A stretch of DNA of 43,360 nucleotides from Lachnospiraceae bacterium (GTDB taxonomy: Bacteria; Bacillota; Clostridia; Lachnospirales; Lachnospiraceae). Below the pieces are notes generated by a model that was not told where the DNA came from, ran no database searches, and worked only from the letters and a program-made list of their open reading frames with translations. Both the position numbers and the translations under genes were made by a program. The stretch lies in NCBI GenBank assembly GCA_017615545.1, contig JAFZZY010000048.1:1-43360 (forward strand), in the 5' to 3' direction. Below, piece after piece: positions 42,301 through 43,360 of the stretch (the stretch's first letter is position 1; each line of letters opens with the position of its first letter).

Positions 42301-43337
42301 TCGGAGAGCCTACCGACGACACTAAGTATGACGACGGCGCGACCGTGACCGTATCCGCTACCGAGCCGGTTAAGAACGGCTTCATCTTCCAGGGCTGGAC
42401 GCTCGATCCTTCAGATCCTGACGCGAAACTCCTGAAGAGCGGCGATACCACGACGATCCAGGGCGGCGATGTAACATTGACCGCAGTATGGAAGTCCGAT
42501 CCGAATACACAGATCGTGGTACTGTTTAAGGTTACCTACGATCCTCAGGGCGGTACACCTGCACCGGTCGACACCACCGAATATGTGGATGGCGCGACCG
42601 TGATCGTAACATCGGACGTTCCGGTGAAGGACGGCTTCGTGCTGGACGGCTGGACACTGGATCCGAACGCTGCTACACCGGTTCTGCTGGGAGGCGGCGA
42701 GACCACAAAGATCGACGGCAGCGACCTCACCTTCTATGCTGTATGGGCACCGGTCTACACGGTGGACTACAACGCAAGCGGCGCTTCTTCGACTCCGAAG
42801 GATGAGAAGAAATATCGCAATGGCGAGAAGGCAGTTATCATGGCGGATATCCCGGTAGTTGAAGGTAAGACATTCAAGGGCTGGACCACAGATCCCGCGG
42901 ATACATCGAACCTGCTTCAGAACGGCGACTCCGTAACGATCGAGGGTAAGAACATTATCCTGTACGCTGTATTTGAGGACAATGCTTCTTCGACATTCAC
43001 CGTTAAGTATGACCTGAACGGCGGTTCCGGCACGGCTCCGGTCGACCCGAATAAGTACGGGCTCGACTCCTCCGTAACGATCGTGAACGATGTTCCTAAG
43101 CGCGACGGTTATACATTTACCGGTTGGTCACTGAAGATCAATGGCTCCGCAGATTATAATGGCGGAGATACCTACAAGATCTCGACCGATACTACGTTCT
43201 ATGCGATCTGGACGCCGATCGCTTCGGGCGCGAAGACAGGCGACCCGATGCAGGCGCTTCCTTGGGTGCTGATGGCACTCCTGTCTATGGCAGGTGCTTC
43301 CGCAGCAATGATCCGCAGTAAGAAGAGAGCGAAGTAA
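36378..43337 (+). CDS. Large surface protein: choice-of-anchor A domain plus 23 InlB-type repeats
   Basis: This is a 2319-residue exported protein. A signal peptide (LKRALALFMSVVMIVTGIKL, site near VTYA-DD) is followed by a choice-of-anchor A-like domain (about 35-380: HTNGNLASPILV, NILWNFYDSS, VVGAILAPAATIRA). Then come 23 Listeria-Bacteroides/InlB B-type repeats of 75-90 residues, each built like YTVTYDKNL, SPYLKDSTVTVL, GYVFKGWNTD and TLYAVW. Repeats 2-15 and 19 are one subtype; 16-18 and 20-23 are a shorter DPNGG subtype. The C-terminus reads GAKTGD, a hydrophobic helix and RSKKRAK, a sortase-type sorting signal without the classic LPXTG. It should be a wall-attached fibre for adhesion or interaction. 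It stands alone with its own promoter. Confidence 0.9.
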   Translation: MNKRNLKRALALFMSVVMIVTGIKLSGRVTYADDYTTSHNEGDSLNYIEQSYYELAEYSEDDILGAAQRFLLFGRDSVTVGIHTNGNLASPILVTKGGGTFTVNGMEHQTVPNGNYRLINYLGELQTEGSGTVGLNGNGYLLVIGQSGTYASTNPKKIAGKDLQGNWEDIVYANPNKEFLDFDKEFAHLERLSQALSTFTGDQTKTASDFVEMGAAGSGQNHVLDVPSGVTVVSMTGSELATLGKDMLFDNIQSDGSLTIGGQSYEQVSGSQVVIVNVDLSGADAYTFVHEVKYRFEDATVVQNMESTIYNGNNILWNFYDSSSPDGLYHGTLTFADSPVVGAILAPAATIRARAINGTIMGKNVETYGAEVHRSDFKPTSIPGLKMYKITYDPNALDATLGTNDTAVTDATVYEYNELATIKNNNDLTTPGNWRRTGYRFVGWSENPSATTPDYVANDTIKMNSDKTLYALWTPVYTVTYHENLTTASAAPVDSQSPYVKDSTVTVLGQGSMTAAGYAFMGWNTDATAATNGTVQFNANDTFTITQNTDLYAVWSEIPKYTVTYDKNLAAATGSQTDANSPYLKDSTVTILDKGSMAAVGYNFVGWNTDQTAATNGTVQYNVGDTFVINQDTTLYAVWSEIPKYTVTYDKNLAAATGSQTDANSPYLKDSTVTVLNQGTMTAAEYEFQGWNTDQTAATNGTVQYKANDTFTITQDTTLYAVWSPIPKYKVTYHKNLEVATGSQTDANSPYLSGSTVTVLDKGTMAASGYVFQGWSLSSTAATPDPAYAAGETFTITKDTVLYAIWKPQYTVTYDKNLAAATGSQTDANSPYLSGSKVTVLDQGTIAATDYIFKGWNTDQTAANAGTVQYKANDTFTISQNTTLYAVWEPKVKVTYNPNIELISGSAPVDSLSPYVSGSTVTVLGENDMKVSGFVFYGWNTDRTAAYNGAVQYAEGDTFTITQDTTLYGVWGTAPKYTVTYDANLATATGAQTDAKSPYLKDSTVTVLNQGTMAAEGYTFKGWNTDAKAATAGTVQYKADDTFTISQNTTLYAVWEALPKYTVTYDKTLAVATGSQTDAKSPYLTGSTVTVLDEGTMKADGYVFKGWNLEKELALTGTVDASNAPGQTFTITSDVTLYAVWVPLYTVTYDKNLDKASAAPTDANSPYEDGSTVTVLDEGKMKADGYTFKGWSEDKDATTADSDYDPGEEFVILGNVVLYAVWEKIPTFTVTYDKNLTAATGAQTDANSPYTTGSTVTILDQGTMAANGYSFLGWNTDQTAATAGTVQYKANDTFDITKDTTLYAVWKEIPKYTVTYHETLEIASAAPTDANSPYLSGSSVTVLDKGTMEADGYVFKGWNPDQTAAANGVADVTYDPGLCFEIGQNVDLYAAWEQLPTYTVTYDKNLATATGSQTDANSPYVTGSTVTVLDAGTMKADGYVFKGWNTNQDQAKAGTVDANYAPGQTFTITSDVTLYAAWTPVYTVTYDKNLDKASDAPVDANSPYEAGTFVTVLDQGTMEATGYTFWGWSTDKDATDGDSNYQPGGEFVLTDNVTLYAVWHKVPTHTVTYDKNLATATGSQTDTKSPYLSGSTVTVLDQGTMKADGYVFKGWKPDLGSTGPNADYAPGKTFTITQDVTLYAVWAPTYTVNFDTDGGVNGPTDDNRYEAGESVKIPEGTPEKTGARFDGWTSDPTDPDAPVYQPGDTVIVTEGGVTLTAVWTDVYTVEYDPNGGSDEPKDDKKYENGEEVQVPSDIPTKKGFEFKGWSLDPSDPDAPLYQVGDTVTVNGKDITFTAVWSKINSQPIIIYSVTYDPAGGVPTPDDTTEYVDGATVIVTDDVPAKDGFTFVGWSLDPTDPAKPVLKGGDTTTIQGDNITFTAIWTPNYVVIYDKNADDATGTQKDLNNPYESGETVTVLGAGSIARTGYVFKGWAKTASETTASFTEGNNFVITADTTLYAVWEALPTYKVVYNPNGGFGEPTDDTKYDDGATVTVSATEPVKNGFIFQGWTLDPSDPDAKLLKSGDTTTIQGGDVTLTAVWKSDPNTQIVVLFKVTYDPQGGTPAPVDTTEYVDGATVIVTSDVPVKDGFVLDGWTLDPNAATPVLLGGGETTKIDGSDLTFYAVWAPVYTVDYNASGASSTPKDEKKYRNGEKAVIMADIPVVEGKTFKGWTTDPADTSNLLQNGDSVTIEGKNIILYAVFEDNASSTFTVKYDLNGGSGTAPVDPNKYGLDSSVTIVNDVPKRDGYTFTGWSLKINGSADYNGGDTYKISTDTTFYAIWTPIASGAKTGDPMQALPWVLMALLSMAGASAAMIRSKKRAK
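37804..43210 (+). repeat. Tandem coding repeats of about 250 bp in the surface protein gene
   Basis: The repeat units are very similar in DNA as well as protein. The units starting near 38055 and 38307 share a run of about 70 identical bases around the segment encoding TGSQTDANSPYLKDS, and the same block recurs near 38595 and 38835. Such identity favours recombination and copy-number change. Confidence 0.85.
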
Positions 43338-43360
43338 AAAACACAAATAGTATAAAAAAG

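Overview
The window looks like chromosomal DNA of a Clostridia-type Firmicute, probably a gut or rumen fibre-associated member close to Lachnospiraceae or Oscillospirales. This is inferred from gene content, not from a marker-gene search. Supporting signs are strong purine-rich ribosome-binding sites, a T-box leader, an FMN riboswitch, lipoproteins, a GH9/CBM3 endoglucanase, a KTGD-type wall-sorting tail and a choice-of-anchor-A/InlB-repeat surface protein. Base composition is moderately GC-rich and codon use is uniform. No phage, plasmid, integrase, intact transposase or CRISPR array is visible.

Layout. 1-3843: a 5'-truncated membrane protein, an MBL-fold hydrolase, an unrecognised 482-residue protein and a SIMPL-domain protein, all closely spaced. 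4030-7967: an SPFH/zinc-ribbon envelope module (SPFH protein, zinc-ribbon membrane protein, DUF6935-like protein, small zinc-ribbon protein), with a terminator between its first two genes. 8122-9407: three small unknown genes, the last apparently frameshifted. 9439-12766: a promoter, a tryptophan-specific T-box leader, four 85-bp tandem repeats, a TrpB2-type tryptophan synthase beta chain and a branched-chain aminotransferase. 13046-16302: a DUF1461 domain fused to a degenerate D,D-carboxypeptidase domain, then trmB and trxA.

16331-16732 is an array of six hairpins at an exact 73-bp period, lying between convergent trxA and an AI-2E-family transporter (minus strand). 18415-22130: tRNA-Lys(CTT), then a five-gene run of two membrane proteins, a lipoprotein barnase, a barstar-family inhibitor and an M29 aminopeptidase. 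22127-22236 is a pair of inverted REP-like hairpins. 22250-26836: a membrane-anchored GH9 endoglucanase co-oriented with an OmpR-type regulator and a histidine kinase. 26903-29174: a small membrane protein (minus), a small lipoprotein, and an FMN riboswitch controlling ribU. 29358-36053: a heterodimeric ABC exporter whose second subunit carries huge disordered cytoplasmic extensions. 36378-43337: a 2319-residue surface adhesin-like protein with 23 InlB-type repeats.

The most unusual items are the cell-surface barnase with its inhibitor and companion membrane genes, the ABC subunit with about 800 extra N-terminal residues, the DUF1461-pseudocarboxypeptidase fusion, and two periodic hairpin arrays (85 bp and 73 bp) that share short motifs and match no standard feature class. 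All family calls come from reading motifs by eye; no database search was possible.
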